64,000 bases of DNA from Atlantibacter subterraneus (GTDB lineage: Bacteria > Pseudomonadota > Gammaproteobacteria > Enterobacterales > Enterobacteriaceae), in the NCBI RefSeq assembly GCF_007570865.1, contig NZ_VLPS01000005.1, positions 186,001-250,000 on the forward strand, in the 5' to 3' direction. The notes under the pieces were generated by a model, which saw nothing but the letters and a program-made list of their open reading frames with translations, did not search any database and was not told where the DNA came from. Both the position numbers and the translations under genes were made by a program. This document shows, one piece after another, positions 10,940 through 20,253 of this stretch; within the stretch, counting starts at the first letter, position 1; the number at the start of each line of letters is the position of its first letter.

Positions 10940-11554
10940 ATGCTTGAAACTACGCTGTTTGTCGCCACTATCGCTGCCCTCGGGATGCTTTCGCCGGGGC
11001 CGGATTTCTTCCTGGTTATCAAAAACGCTGCTATCTATCAGCGTAGCGCGGCGCTAATGACGGCGCTTGGGGTGATTCTGGGCGTGGTGACCCATATGGC
11101 CTACTGCGTGGCCGGTATTGCGGTGGTGATCACTACCACGCCCTGGCTGTTCCAGATGCTGAAATACGTTGGCGCAGCGTATCTGGTCTGGCTCGGCCTG
11201 AATGCGTTGCTGTCACGCGGCACCAGCAAGATGGACGTCGCCAGCGCCGAACCGCAGCGGGCGTCGCTGAAGAAGGCGTTTATTCAGGGCTATATGTGTA
11301 ATCTGCTGAACCCGAAAGCCACCCTGTTCTTCCTGGCGATGTTTACCCAGGTACTTAACGTGAATTCCGGCATGATGGAAAAGCTGTGGTACGCGGGGAT
11401 TATCGTCGGGTTATCGGTGCTTTACTGGCCTGCGCTGGTGATGCTGATCCAGAGCGCGCCGGTCCGTCGCGGGCTGGCGAAAGCGCAAAAGATTATCGAT
11501 AAACTGCTCGGCGGAATGCTGCTGGCGCTGGGCATCAAAGTCGCCCTGAGCTAA
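10940..11554 (+). CDS. LysE/RhtB-family amino-acid exporter
   Basis: 204-residue inner-membrane protein with the LysE/RhtB family signature near the N-terminus ('GMLSPGPDFFLVIKNA'), the conserved 'YLVWLGLNALLS' segment, and 'GYMCNLLNPKATLFFLAMFTQV'. Five to six hydrophobic segments cover almost the whole chain. Family members export threonine, homoserine, leucine, lysine or similar compounds; the substrate cannot be assigned from sequence. It is absent from this position in E. coli K-12, where folA and kefC are adjacent, so it belongs to a small insertion. Several hairpins follow the stop. Confidence 0.85.
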   Translation: MLETTLFVATIAALGMLSPGPDFFLVIKNAAIYQRSAALMTALGVILGVVTHMAYCVAGIAVVITTTPWLFQMLKYVGAAYLVWLGLNALLSRGTSKMDVASAEPQRASLKKAFIQGYMCNLLNPKATLFFLAMFTQVLNVNSGMMEKLWYAGIIVGLSVLYWPALVMLIQSAPVRRGLAKAQKIIDKLLGGMLLALGIKVALS

Positions 11555-11615
11555 TTCGGCAAAACAGTGCTAATAAAGCACTCCCTGGTTCGGTTTGCTT
11601 TTGGTCAGATGATTA

Positions 11616-11635
11616 AAACAGCACCAGTGCTGTTT
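11616..11635 (+). terminator. Hairpin downstream of the LysE-family gene
   Basis: AAACAGCAC / GTGCTGTTT stem with a very short loop, 61 nt after the exporter stop. Flanking A and T residues on both sides make it terminator-like in both directions. A smaller AGTGCT-AATAA-AGCACT hairpin precedes it at 11566-11582. Confidence 0.5.
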
Positions 11636-11641
11636 GCTACA

Positions 11642-11681
11642 ACATTGTCGGAGAATGCCGCGAGACATTCTCCGATAATGT
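11642..11681. repeat. Long 16-bp inverted repeat
   Basis: Arms ACATTGTCGGAGAATG and CATTCTCCGATAATGT pair over 16 bp with one G-T wobble around an 8-nt loop (CCGCGAGA). It lies just after the terminator-like hairpin and is not followed by a T-run. Its function is unknown: an RNA structure, a repeated extragenic element or a protein-binding site are all possible. Confidence 0.6.
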
Positions 11682-11842
11682 CTCTTATGACCTAACCCGC
11701 CATGAATCAATGTTGTGGCCCGCTATCTCAGATGTAAACCTCCTCTTGTTTGACGTTATCAAAGAATGCGAAATGTTCGTCGTGTGGCGCAGAGTTCTGC
11801 CTCACGATCGGCGTGTGCTGGCATCTTTTAGAGGGGAGTATC

Positions 11843-12355
11843 GTGCGTGGAAGCCGCTGGCATGATGTGAGCTATAACGGGAAAACATACGATTTAAAGC
11901 ATCTGCATCCGTTTAGCTTCCAGACGACGCTCAACGGCGTGGCTGTAAACATTTCCGTCGTTTTTTCCAACCATTGTTTTACGGACAAGAAGGGGGATGG
12001 TCAGCCTCTTTTTGGCGACCGTTATTTTTGTGAAGCCCGCTATCAATGCAGTCTGAACCTTCCACGTCTTTTGCAGGAGCATTTAGTAAACGGCCACGTT
12101 GTGCCGCACTTCGATAAGGGCAGTAATGAGGTGTATTACTACGCGGCGATCCATGATTACGCTGTCTTTTTTGATCTGCGCCCGGACAGGGGTAGTCCTG
12201 GCGGGTTAACGCTGTTTGTAACCTCTACCTATGAAGTAGATCAGTGGGGCAAAGACACGATGCCGAGAGGCAAGGCGGTTAAGTTTAACTACATTGGCTA
12301 TCTTCGCTTAAATGGCCTGACGTACTTGCCCCTCAGAAAGCAAAAAAGGCGCTGA
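11843..12355 (+). CDS. Hypothetical protein, unrecognised
   Basis: 170 residues from a GTG start preceded by GAGGGGAG with 4-nt spacing. The frame stays open upstream to a TTG at 11750, but that start has no ribosome-binding site. The protein is soluble-looking, with no signal peptide or membrane segment. It has several aromatic-rich beta-like stretches ('SRWHDVSYNGKTYDLKHLHPFSF', 'EVYYYAAIHDYAVFFDLRPD') and a basic tail 'RKQKRR'. If the longer start is used, a Cys-rich segment 'CSSCGAEFCLTIGVCWHL' is added, which could bind zinc. No family is recognised. It is part of the small folA-kefC insertion and convergent with kefC, and its stop lies inside a strong hairpin. Confidence 0.6.
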   Translation: MRGSRWHDVSYNGKTYDLKHLHPFSFQTTLNGVAVNISVVFSNHCFTDKKGDGQPLFGDRYFCEARYQCSLNLPRLLQEHLVNGHVVPHFDKGSNEVYYYAAIHDYAVFFDLRPDRGSPGGLTLFVTSTYEVDQWGKDTMPRGKAVKFNYIGYLRLNGLTYLPLRKQKRR

Positions 12356-12366
12356 TCATCAGCGCC
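12348..12366 (-). terminator. Terminator for kefC, overlapping the convergent hypothetical gene
   Basis: A near-perfect palindrome with GGCGCTGA / TCAGCGCC arms. On the minus strand it is followed directly by TTTTTT (plus-strand A run 12342-12347), a classic intrinsic terminator for transcription leaving kefC. The hairpin includes the TGA stop (12353-12355) of the plus-strand hypothetical gene. It may also terminate that gene's transcript (TTATTG follows on the plus strand). Confidence 0.75.
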
Positions 12367-12619
12367 TTATTGCGAAAGTAATATCGCTTATTACTCTCAA
12401 TGGTTCCGGCCTGCACCTTTGGTTATCCCACTCTCAGGCTGGGTGAGAATGAGTATTCATTCTCCGGTATCAATACCCCAATTTCTCGGTTCCGGTCTGT
12501 ATCGACGCCTCAATAATAGTTCTCTGATGGGTAATTTACAACCCATACAGCTCATGGGCGTCCGGGCGTGCTGCATACTGTGCTTCACTGATGTAGTGAA
12601 GATCTCAGAGCGTTTTTGT

Positions 12620-14482
12620 TTATGGCGCGGCCTGGCTCTCCGGCGCTTCATCCGGGTTCCCGGTGTGCTTGCCCTCTTTTGTGCCCTGCCAGCCGTGGCG
12701 CTGGATCAGCGACAGATGCGCACGGTCCTCGCTGATAATCTCCGTCAGCATCGCGCTGGTGCGTTTATACACGTCCGCTCGTGCCGCCGTATCGTGCGCG
12801 CCCTGCGCCATCTCTTCCACCATCTGGGTGTTATAGCGGCGAAACAGATCGGCCCGCTCGCGCGCTTCGTAAGATCCCACGCCAAGCTGTTCCAGCGCCA
12901 GGCGGCCTACCTTCAGTGCGCCTTCGAACGTTTCACGTTCCGGCAACATCACGCCCGCCTCGCGCAGGCGGATGTAGTGATCCACATCGCGCGCCCTGGC
13001 GATGATTTGCAGCTTTGGAAAATGCTCTTTTACCAGCTCGGTTAGTTGCAGGCTGGCCTGCGGATCGTCGATGGCATTAATAATCACTTCCGCATTCGCC
13101 GCGCCGGCAGATTCCAGCAAATCCACCCGCGTGGCGTCGCCATAAAATACCTTCATACCGAATTTGCGCAGCGTTTCGATATGGTCCGGGTCGTGATCCA
13201 GTACCACCATTTTTACGCCGCTGGATAACAGCAAACGGCCTGAGATTTGCCCGAAGCGCCCGAAACCGGCAATAATCACCCGCGGCTGCTCTTCGTCGAT
13301 CTCGTCGGCATCCCGCGCCTGCGCCGCGTCGTTTTTCTCCAGCCGCGTCAGCAGCACCAGCAGTATCGGCGTCGCAGCCATGGAAAGCGCCACCGCCAGC
13401 GTCAGGGATTTCGCCCAGGTCACATCCAGCACCTGCGCGGTTTGCGCCGCCCCGAAAATCACAAAGGCGAATTCACTTCCCTGCCCCAGCAGCACGGCAA
13501 ACCAGCGGTACTGTTTGCGCGGTACGCCCAGCGGGCGAGCGATAAGCCACAGCATCACGCTCTTAATGGCCAGAAAGCCGACTAACAGCAGCAGGATGCG
13601 CAACGGGTTATCGATCAGCGTACCGAAGTCGATAGACATGCCGACGCCAATAAAGAACAGCCCCAGCAGCAGCCCCTTAAACGGCTCGATGTCGCTTTCC
13701 AGCGCGTGACGGTACTCTGAGCTCGCCAGCAACACGCCCGCTAAAAATGCCCCCATCGCCATCGACAGCCCGGCTTCTTCCAGCAGCAGGCCGAAGCCGA
13801 ATACCAGAAACAACGCCACGGCACTGAACACTTCGCGTAAACCTGAGCGCGCCACAAAGCGCAGCGCCGGACGCGCCACATAGCGCCCTAACAGCACCAC
13901 CAGCGCCAGCGCGCCCACCACCTTTAACGCCGACAGGGTAAACGCGCCGAGCGTGGTGGCGGCCCCGCTGCTGGCTAATAAAGGGATCATCGCCACCAGC
14001 GGAATGGCGGCGATATCCTGGAACAGCAGCACGGCAAAGGTGCTGCGCCCGAGCTGCGAGACAGTCAGGTTACGTTCGTTCATCGCCTGCATGGCAATGG
14101 CGGTAGAGGACAGCGCCAGCGTCAGGCCAATCAGGATGGCGATTTTCCAGGAAAGCCCCAGCGCCACGCAAAAGCCGCCGAGCGCCAGCCCGCACGCCGC
14201 CATTTGCAGCGCACCGCCGCCGAATACCGAGGCGCGTAGTTTCCACAGGCGCTGCGGATCGAGCTCCAGGCCGATCACAAACAGCATCAGCACCACGCCG
14301 ATTTCCGCGAAGTGCAAAATTGACTCGGCATCGGTCACCAGCCGCAATCCCCACGGGCCAATCAAACAGCCGGCAATCAGATAGCCCAGCACCGAACCGA
14401 GGCCCAGCCGCACGGCAATCGGTACAATCAGCGCGGCGGAACCGAGGTAGATCAGCGCCTGAATCAGGGTATGGCTATCCAT
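12620..14482 (-). CDS. kefC: Glutathione-regulated K+/H+ antiporter KefC
   Basis: 620 residues, the same as E. coli KefC. It effluxes potassium in response to glutathione adducts, acidifying the cytoplasm and protecting against electrophiles. The N-terminal two thirds is a CPA2-type antiporter with about 12 membrane segments. The regulatory loop [12 protein letters not shown] (around residue 260) is conserved. A Rossmann-type RCK/KTN domain follows ('[21 protein letters not shown]', with the acidic '[11 protein letters not shown]' NAD-site end), then a C-terminal tail. It overlaps the ancillary gene kefF by 8 nt. Confidence 0.97.
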   Translation of the reverse strand: MDSHTLIQALIYLGSAALIVPIAVRLGLGSVLGYLIAGCLIGPWGLRLVTDAESILHFAEIGVVLMLFVIGLELDPQRLWKLRASVFGGGALQMAACGLALGGFCVALGLSWKIAILIGLTLALSSTAIAMQAMNERNLTVSQLGRSTFAVLLFQDIAAIPLVAMIPLLASSGAATTLGAFTLSALKVVGALALVVLLGRYVARPALRFVARSGLREVFSAVALFLVFGFGLLLEEAGLSMAMGAFLAGVLLASSEYRHALESDIEPFKGLLLGLFFIGVGMSIDFGTLIDNPLRILLLLVGFLAIKSVMLWLIARPLGVPRKQYRWFAVLLGQGSEFAFVIFGAAQTAQVLDVTWAKSLTLAVALSMAATPILLVLLTRLEKNDAAQARDADEIDEEQPRVIIAGFGRFGQISGRLLLSSGVKMVVLDHDPDHIETLRKFGMKVFYGDATRVDLLESAGAANAEVIINAIDDPQASLQLTELVKEHFPKLQIIARARDVDHYIRLREAGVMLPERETFEGALKVGRLALEQLGVGSYEARERADLFRRYNTQMVEEMAQGAHDTAARADVYKRTSAMLTEIISEDRAHLSLIQRHGWQGTKEGKHTGNPDEAPESQAAP

Positions 14483-15005
14483 GATGCGTCTCCTGCCAGT
14501 CGATTAACCGCTGTTTATAGTGCCGCGCCTGGCCTGCGATGGTCTCGTCATCGCAGATAAAGGTACAGTGCATGGAGAATGGCGGCAGCCAGCGCATCCC
14601 GCAGTACAGTGCCGTGGCCTGTAGCGGCTGCGCCAGCACGTCAAAACCGGGATGATCGCCAATATCGAAATGATTTTCTCCACCGCCGGTCGTCACCGCC
14701 CACAGCATCGTCTTGCCTTTCAGCGCACAGGCGTCGTGCCCATAGGCCCAGCCGTGGGACAGCACTTTATCGATCCACAGTTTGAGTAAAGGCGGGATGC
14801 TGTACCACTGCATCGGATGCTGTAACACGATCAGATCGGCGCGCTCCAGCGCCTGCTGTTCAGCGGCGATATCAATATTGAAGTCGGGATAAAGTTGATA
14901 CAGCGAGCGGATTTCGACGCCGTCCAGCGCCGCCACCTGCTCAATCATCCGCTTATTCGCATGGGAATGCTGCGGATAAGGATGGGCGTAGATAATTAAA
15001 ATCAT
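14475..15005 (-). CDS. kefF: KefC ancillary quinone oxidoreductase KefF
   Basis: 176 residues, equal to E. coli KefF. A flavodoxin-fold, FMN-dependent NAD(P)H:quinone oxidoreductase that binds the KefC regulatory domain and is required for full KefC activity. Visible: the N-terminal phosphate-loop region '[18 protein letters not shown]', '[32 protein letters not shown]' and the flavin-site motif '[11 protein letters not shown]'. Transcribed ahead of kefC, with an 8-nt overlap. Confidence 0.96.
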   Translation of the reverse strand: MILIIYAHPYPQHSHANKRMIEQVAALDGVEIRSLYQLYPDFNIDIAAEQQALERADLIVLQHPMQWYSIPPLLKLWIDKVLSHGWAYGHDACALKGKTMLWAVTTGGGENHFDIGDHPGFDVLAQPLQATALYCGMRWLPPFSMHCTFICDDETIAGQARHYKQRLIDWQETHHG

Positions 15006-15087
15006 GTCATTCTCGTTTCGCTAATGCATTCCATAACGATAAGCGATTTTTTAAGAAAACGACATGAGCGCTAAAACCCCATTTCAT

Positions 15088-16416
15088 TTAGGGTTTATTT
15101 TTTAATATCGTCATATTCGCGGTTTTCATTAATGACAACCCACGGGTTTCGGGTGCCAGAACCACAGAAACGACCAGACCAATCAGGGAGATCAACGCGC
15201 CCATCAACATCGTGCGGCTTACGCCATACTGCGCGATAAATAACGGCAGAAGCCAGGTAGAAATAATGGTACCGATCCGGCTAAGCGACATAATGACGCC
15301 TACCGCCGAGGCGCGAATATCGGTAGGAAATAATTCATTCGGGTACAGCCACTGTAAAATCCCCGGTCCGCCAGAAAAAAAGGCGTATATTGCAAAAGCC
15401 AGCACCACCAGCCACATCGTTAAATCAGGAATTAGGCCCAGCAACGTTAACGCCAGTGTCATCATGGCGAAACTACCAATTAATAACGGGCGTCGCCCAA
15501 TACTGTTCAACCAGTACATGGCCGGTAAACAGCCCAACATAAAAAACAGGCTAATGACAACGTTACCTAACGCCGCGCTCTTACCCTGATCCCAGCCTAA
15601 TAATCCGACGATTTGCGGCCCAAAGGTGTAAATGGCGAACATGGGGATCACCTGACAGGTCCAAATAATGGCGATAAAAAGCACAAAGGGAAAATGACGT
15701 TTATTGAATAACTGAAGAAATCGTGTTTGCTGCGCGGGCTCTTCATCAAAAATCACCGGCTCGCCGAAAATTTTCTCCATCATCTGCTGACAATCCGCGA
15801 TCCGCCCTTTACGAATCAGCCAGCGTGGGGATTCCGGTAAATCAAAACGTCCAATCAGGATAATGACGCAAGGAATAAATGCGCTACCCAGCATCCAACG
15901 CCAGCCACCCTCAATATCATAAAGGCACCAGCCAACCAGATTGGCGCAAGTGGCCCCGACATACCACATGGCCGCAATAAATCCGACGGCGAAGGCGCGT
16001 TGGCGGGTGCTGGAAAATTCGGTAATCATTGAGGTGGCTATCGGATAATCGGCACCGATAACGATGCCAATTAAAACCCGCATAACCAACAACTCCACAG
16101 GCGATGAAATAAACATGGTGGCAACAGAAATCAGGCCGATAGCGATAATATCGGCCAGAAACATTTTCCTCCGCCCAACCCGATCGGAGATATAGCCAAA
16201 TAAAGACGTGCCGATAAACAGCCCGGCTAACGTGGCGGCACCCAGCATGCCGGTCCATGTCGCGTCCAGATGGAGTATCGGCGTCAGTTGCTCAAGCGCC
16301 ACGCCAATCATTACCAGTACATAGCCATCCAGAAAGGGGCCGCCACTGCCCCACAGCATGATACGGCGGTGGATGGCTGAAAAATGCATATCATCAAAGT
16401 TTCTGGGCTGTTGCAT
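15088..16416 (-). CDS. yaaU: MFS transporter YaaU
   Basis: 442 residues (E. coli YaaU 443). A 12-segment major facilitator of the sugar/metabolite:H+ symporter type, with 'DGYVLVMIGVALEQL' in TM1, the loop 2-3 motif 'GYISDRVGRRKMF', 'PESPRWLIRKGR' after TM6 and 'YPNELFPTDIRASAVG' late in the chain. The substrate is unknown. Because it lies 42 nt after fixX on the same strand it is probably the last gene of the fix operon; a link to carnitine-related metabolism has been suggested only from location. Confidence 0.93.
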   Translation of the reverse strand: MQQPRNFDDMHFSAIHRRIMLWGSGGPFLDGYVLVMIGVALEQLTPILHLDATWTGMLGAATLAGLFIGTSLFGYISDRVGRRKMFLADIIAIGLISVATMFISSPVELLVMRVLIGIVIGADYPIATSMITEFSSTRQRAFAVGFIAAMWYVGATCANLVGWCLYDIEGGWRWMLGSAFIPCVIILIGRFDLPESPRWLIRKGRIADCQQMMEKIFGEPVIFDEEPAQQTRFLQLFNKRHFPFVLFIAIIWTCQVIPMFAIYTFGPQIVGLLGWDQGKSAALGNVVISLFFMLGCLPAMYWLNSIGRRPLLIGSFAMMTLALTLLGLIPDLTMWLVVLAFAIYAFFSGGPGILQWLYPNELFPTDIRASAVGVIMSLSRIGTIISTWLLPLFIAQYGVSRTMLMGALISLIGLVVSVVLAPETRGLSLMKTANMTILKNKP

Positions 16417-16458
16417 CGCATTGTCCTGTGGTTATCAGCCAGTGGTGCGCTGTTGGGC

Positions 16459-16746
16459 TTAACCGTACCGGTACTCAATACCAAACGTACCGCGCGGGTA
16501 TTCCCAGCTTTCCAGGGCACTATCCAGTCCCAGGATCCGGCAGGTCCCACACTCCAGGCAACCAGCGTAGTCAAAGCGTACCGAACCATCCTCCTGCTTT
16601 TTATATAGCCCGGCCGGACAGGCGCGGGTCAGGAGCTCCAGCACAGCGCTATCCGGTTGCCCTTTGATAACGATATGAGGATGCGCTTCATCGACATTGT
16701 ATTTATTGACGCCAAGTTTGACGTCCACATTAACGGGGGCGCTCAT
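16459..16746 (-). CDS. fixX: Ferredoxin-like protein FixX
   Basis: 95-residue ferredoxin-like protein, the same length as E. coli FixX. Cysteine pattern 'TRACPAGLYKKQED...YAGCLECGTCRIL' supplies iron-sulfur ligands. It is the presumed electron acceptor or donor partner of FixC in the chain that feeds electrons to crotonobetainyl-CoA reduction. It overlaps fixC by 4 nt (ATGA type), indicating translational coupling. Confidence 0.94.
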   Translation of the reverse strand: MSAPVNVDVKLGVNKYNVDEAHPHIVIKGQPDSAVLELLTRACPAGLYKKQEDGSVRFDYAGCLECGTCRILGLDSALESWEYPRGTFGIEYRYG

Positions 16747-18029
16747 AGTGCCTTCACTCCTTGAATGCCATCCTTAACCAGATTGATAAGTCCGATATGT
16801 TTTGCGTGCCCCCAGAGGGTTTTACGTAGCGGCACTGGCGTTTTGCCATCAACGGTAAACAGAGAATGCATCATGCCGGCAGCCATGGCAGGGTAAGCGG
16901 TAAACATCCGCGGATTATCAAGAAACGCCGGTAAACGCTGATAAGCACGCATATCGCGCAGCACGCTGTTATCAAGATGGCGTTGATAATCAGCCAGCCC
17001 CTGCTGGCTGAAATCGCCACTGCGTAGTGCGCTTAGCACCGCCTGGGCCGCCGCTTCGCCAGAGCCCATCGCCAAATCCATTCCCCGGATGGTAAAGCCC
17101 AGATTCATACACATGCCTGCCGCATCACCCGCAATCAATACGCCATTACCGGTTAACGTCGGCAGCATATTAATGCCAGCTTCCGGCACGACATGGGCGG
17201 CATACTCAATCATCTTGCCGTCGGCAATTAACGGGGCGATAGCGGGATGTCGCTTAAAATCCTCCAGCATCTGTGGGATAGATTTTGCTGAGGCGCTGAT
17301 ATGATGCAGACCGCAGACGAGGCCAAGGGATAACGTCGTTCGATTGGTATATAAAAAGCCGCCGCCCATCAGGCCATCCGTTGGCGAACCGGCAAAAAGG
17401 CAGGCAACCCCTTCATCACCCTGCAGATTAAAGCGCTCACGGATGGTGGCTTCGGGAAGTTCGATTAACTCTTTCACACCAACGGCAACGTTGCGGGATG
17501 ATACCCGCTGTGCCATGCCCAGCTGTTCCGCAAGCAGGGAATTCACCCCGTCCGCCAAAATCACCACGCTGGCTTCCAGTACATCGCCATCCGCTTCGAC
17601 GCCAACGACGTTGCCGTCGCGCTGGATAAGATTGTCAACGCGGATACCGCTAATGAATTGCGCGCCCGCAGCTTCCGCTTGCGCCATAAGCCAGGGATCG
17701 AATTTGGCGCGCAATACCGACCAGGAAGCCTGTGCCGGATCGATGGACTCACCGTTCAGATAATCCATACTGACGGCAGCGGTATCCGTCAAAAAAGCCA
17801 GCTTTTCCCGTGTAATAAGCCGCTCCAGGGGAGCGTGATCGGCAAAGTCAGGAATAATGCGGGCCAGCGTGTGAGCATAAAGGCGTCCGCCAGTGACATT
17901 TTTCGCGCCTGGGTAATTACCCCGCTCAATGACCAACACCTGCGCCCCTTCACGGGCCAGCACCAGCGCAGCAACCATCCCTGCCAGCCCAGCGCCGACA
18001 ATGATGGCATCGAAGTTATCTTCGGACAT
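16743..18029 (-). CDS. fixC: FAD-dependent oxidoreductase FixC (ETF-quinone-oxidoreductase-like)
   Basis: 428 residues, the same as E. coli FixC, from the internal start MSEDNFDAIIVGAGLAG. A longer open frame exists, but the CGGAGAA ribosome-binding site sits before this ATG. The dinucleotide-binding GAGLAG motif (12-17 region) and the later 'VLIAGDAAGMCMNLGFTIRGMDLAMGSG' FAD motif are clear. It belongs to the ETF:quinone oxidoreductase-like flavoproteins. With FixA, FixB and FixX it is thought to transfer electrons to CaiA during anaerobic carnitine reduction. Gap to fixB is 56 nt. Confidence 0.96.
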   Translation of the reverse strand: MSEDNFDAIIVGAGLAGMVAALVLAREGAQVLVIERGNYPGAKNVTGGRLYAHTLARIIPDFADHAPLERLITREKLAFLTDTAAVSMDYLNGESIDPAQASWSVLRAKFDPWLMAQAEAAGAQFISGIRVDNLIQRDGNVVGVEADGDVLEASVVILADGVNSLLAEQLGMAQRVSSRNVAVGVKELIELPEATIRERFNLQGDEGVACLFAGSPTDGLMGGGFLYTNRTTLSLGLVCGLHHISASAKSIPQMLEDFKRHPAIAPLIADGKMIEYAAHVVPEAGINMLPTLTGNGVLIAGDAAGMCMNLGFTIRGMDLAMGSGEAAAQAVLSALRSGDFSQQGLADYQRHLDNSVLRDMRAYQRLPAFLDNPRMFTAYPAMAAGMMHSLFTVDGKTPVPLRKTLWGHAKHIGLINLVKDGIQGVKAL

Positions 18030-18085
18030 ACGTTCTCCGGAACTTAATAGTAAACAGGGACCGTCCGGGCTCCCTTTTTTGGCGA

Positions 18086-19027
18086 TCAACGTGATAATGC
18101 TGCCGTTAACGCTGGCAAGACTTTGAACAAGTCGCCGACAATGCCGTAATCGGCATACTGGAAAATCGGCGCGTTTTTATCTTTATTAATCGCAACAATT
18201 GTCTGTGCGCCATTGGCACCCACCATATGCTGGATTTGTCCGGAGATCCCCACGGCTAAATACAGATCGGGTTTGATCATCAGATTAGAAATGCCGACGT
18301 AGCGTTCGTGCTCCATCCACTTTTCGTTTTCTGCCACGGGTCGCGAGCAGGCCAGTTCCGCACCAATCGCCTGGCAAAGCGCTGAGACAAGCGCGATATT
18401 TTCTTTGTTGCCGATGCCCCGGCCCACACTCACCACGCGCTTCGCCTTATCCAGATCGACGGTGTTACTTTGTTTCGCCTGCGACGCAGTACGAATCACC
18501 GCCGCCTTCGGCGATCTCCACAGCACTGTTTTCGCCGTTCCGCTGACGTCGCCGTTGAACGATGCAGGCTCAAACGCACCGGTGCTTAACGTTACGACCG
18601 ACCAGGGGGAGAGCAGTCTTTCTTCACCCATCGCCAGGCCACCAAACACCATATGCTTCGCCACCGCACAGGCGTTTTCGATGGTTAACGTGCTGATATC
18701 GTTTGCTACCGCTGCCGCAAGCCGGGCTCCCAGGCGCGCGGCCATGAGCTTGCCGCGCCGTGTCGCAGGAAGTAACACCAGCCCAGAGTCGCTGTGCGCG
18801 CGTAGCGTCTCTGTCATGGCATCGGCGTAATCTTCAATCATTCGGTCCTGAGGTTTCCCGGATAATATCCACACCCCGCTCGCCCCGAGTGCAAAAGCGC
18901 TTTCAGCCTCAGCCTGCGTCAATACAAATACATGAACGTGATCCGCCAGTTGCTGCGCACCGCCAATAAATTCCGCCAGGCGAGCCGCAGCATCTGTAAA
19001 TACCCAACAGCTTGAAAACTTGCTCAT
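18086..19027 (-). CDS. fixB: Electron-transfer flavoprotein alpha-subunit-like FixB
   Basis: 313 residues, the same as E. coli. The N-terminal half is the ETF alpha-like domain; the C-terminal FAD-binding domain carries the family signature '[44 protein letters not shown]' (split). '[15 protein letters not shown]' opens that domain. It forms a heterodimer with FixA. fixA ends 11 nt upstream of its start. Confidence 0.96.
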   Translation of the reverse strand: MSKFSSCWVFTDAAARLAEFIGGAQQLADHVHVFVLTQAEAESAFALGASGVWILSGKPQDRMIEDYADAMTETLRAHSDSGLVLLPATRRGKLMAARLGARLAAAVANDISTLTIENACAVAKHMVFGGLAMGEERLLSPWSVVTLSTGAFEPASFNGDVSGTAKTVLWRSPKAAVIRTASQAKQSNTVDLDKAKRVVSVGRGIGNKENIALVSALCQAIGAELACSRPVAENEKWMEHERYVGISNLMIKPDLYLAVGISGQIQHMVGANGAQTIVAINKDKNAPIFQYADYGIVGDLFKVLPALTAALSR

Positions 19028-19038
19028 TTTGCTCCCTC

Positions 19039-19812
19039 TTAATGAATAATTTTGCGCACATATTCGGCAAAGGCTGCTATCTGGTCATCGCCATCGCCTT
19101 CGATAATCAGGTGCTGACGCTGGCGCTGAGTGGGCGCGCTAACGCGCTGCGTCGAACGCGCCTCAGGCGTACCGAGACTGAGGTCGGCCAGTGTCCAGGC
19201 GTGTATCGGTTTTTTCGCTGCGCCAAGGATGGCCTTCATTGATGGGATTTGCGGGGCGTTTATATCGGTTGAGACGGCAATAACGGCAGGTAACGGGATG
19301 GTCAGCGTTTCGATTTCATCTTCCAGCTCCCGTTCGACGGTGATGGTGTCATTCGTCAGTGAGAGAATATGGCTGATGCCATTAACCGCGACAATATTGA
19401 GCGCTTCACCCAGTAGCAAGCCCACCTGCTGGGCATAAAGATCGGCGGAGCCATCGCCGCAAACGATCAAATCAAAGCCTACTTTTTGGACTGCGGCCAT
19501 TAACACAGCGGCGGTTTGATGCGGAAGTGCCTTTTCAAGCGCATCATCAATCACCACCACTAATTCATCCGGACCGCGAGAAAGCACATCTTTACGGCCT
19601 TTCGCATTATTCAGCGCATTACCGCCAACGCTCAACGCAACGATCTGCGCATCGGGGATCTGTTGACGCAGTTGGCAGGCAGCCTCAATAGCATTCAAAT
19701 CATACTGGCTTATTTTCGTTTCAGCTTTACTCACATCCAGTGAGCCATCTGCGTGGTTAACGACAATATCCTGCTCATCCGGCACGCACTTGTAGCATGT
19801 AATTATCTTCAT
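19039..19812 (-). CDS. fixA: Electron-transfer flavoprotein beta-subunit-like FixA
   Basis: 257 residues (E. coli 256), from [16 protein letters not shown]. The start is fixed by homology and by GGAGAGG 5 nt upstream; an in-frame extension to 19908 is not conserved. Typical ETF beta features are '[15 protein letters not shown]', '[15 protein letters not shown]' and '[30 protein letters not shown]'. It is the first gene of the fixABCX-yaaU unit, divergent from caiT across a 441-bp regulatory region. Confidence 0.96.
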   Translation of the reverse strand: MKIITCYKCVPDEQDIVVNHADGSLDVSKAETKISQYDLNAIEAACQLRQQIPDAQIVALSVGGNALNNAKGRKDVLSRGPDELVVVIDDALEKALPHQTAAVLMAAVQKVGFDLIVCGDGSADLYAQQVGLLLGEALNIVAVNGISHILSLTNDTITVERELEDEIETLTIPLPAVIAVSTDINAPQIPSMKAILGAAKKPIHAWTLADLSLGTPEARSTQRVSAPTQRQRQHLIIEGDGDDQIAAFAEYVRKIIH

Positions 19813-20253
19813 TACCTCTCCAGAATAGTCATTAAGTATCGGGCACATCGGCAATACAATAAAGAAATAACATGCAAAGTAAGCTAAAAATAAAATCCAC
19901 ATCACCAATACTGAAGGCTATTTTGCGTTTATAAAAAGAATGTTCAATATTGTCTGGCGCTTCACCAATATTGAAACTCCTTATCCATCGCTCGCACCAG
20001 AATATCAAATAAGCCATTGATTTTATGTTTGTAATTTAAAATCACCCCTTCTCACCCGACTCCCCATCCCGCCACTCTGTGATCCATTTAACAGAATAAC
20101 CCACGTTCTGTATTCATTATTTTTCGGCAATATCATAAAGCTCAGGCCATGCCATTTTCGCTAACGTTTTATTTATTGTCTCAGTCGCGCAAAATGAAAG
20201 GGAAACACGCGACAAATAATATTGCCAATATGTAATAAAATTGGAATTTAAAT
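19813..20253. promoter_or_regulatory. fix-cai divergent regulatory region (441 bp)
   Basis: AT-rich region between the divergent fixA and caiT starts. In E. coli this region binds CRP and the carnitine-responsive activator CaiF to drive both operons under anaerobiosis. Here one convincing CRP-like site is visible near the middle (listed separately). No perfect FNR palindrome (TTGAT-N4-ATCAA) was found by eye, and CaiF sites cannot be assigned without an alignment. No gene is seen inside. Confidence 0.7.
20078..20093. promoter_or_regulatory. CRP-like site in the fix-cai region
   Basis: TGTGA-N6-TAACA, nine of ten matches to the TGTGA-N6-TCACA consensus. The centre is about 170 bp upstream of the caiT start and 270 bp upstream of the fixA start. 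CRP dependence of cai and fix is established in E. coli; the site assignment here is by pattern only. Confidence 0.55.

Noticed and set aside
12419-13045. 208-codon plus-strand frame across the kefC 3' region
   Set aside because: Most of it is antisense to intact kefC, and the remainder lies in the non-coding gap.
19813-20253. FNR boxes expected for anaerobic cai/fix control
   Set aside because: Only partial matches to TTGAT-N4-ATCAA were seen, too weak to list as sites.
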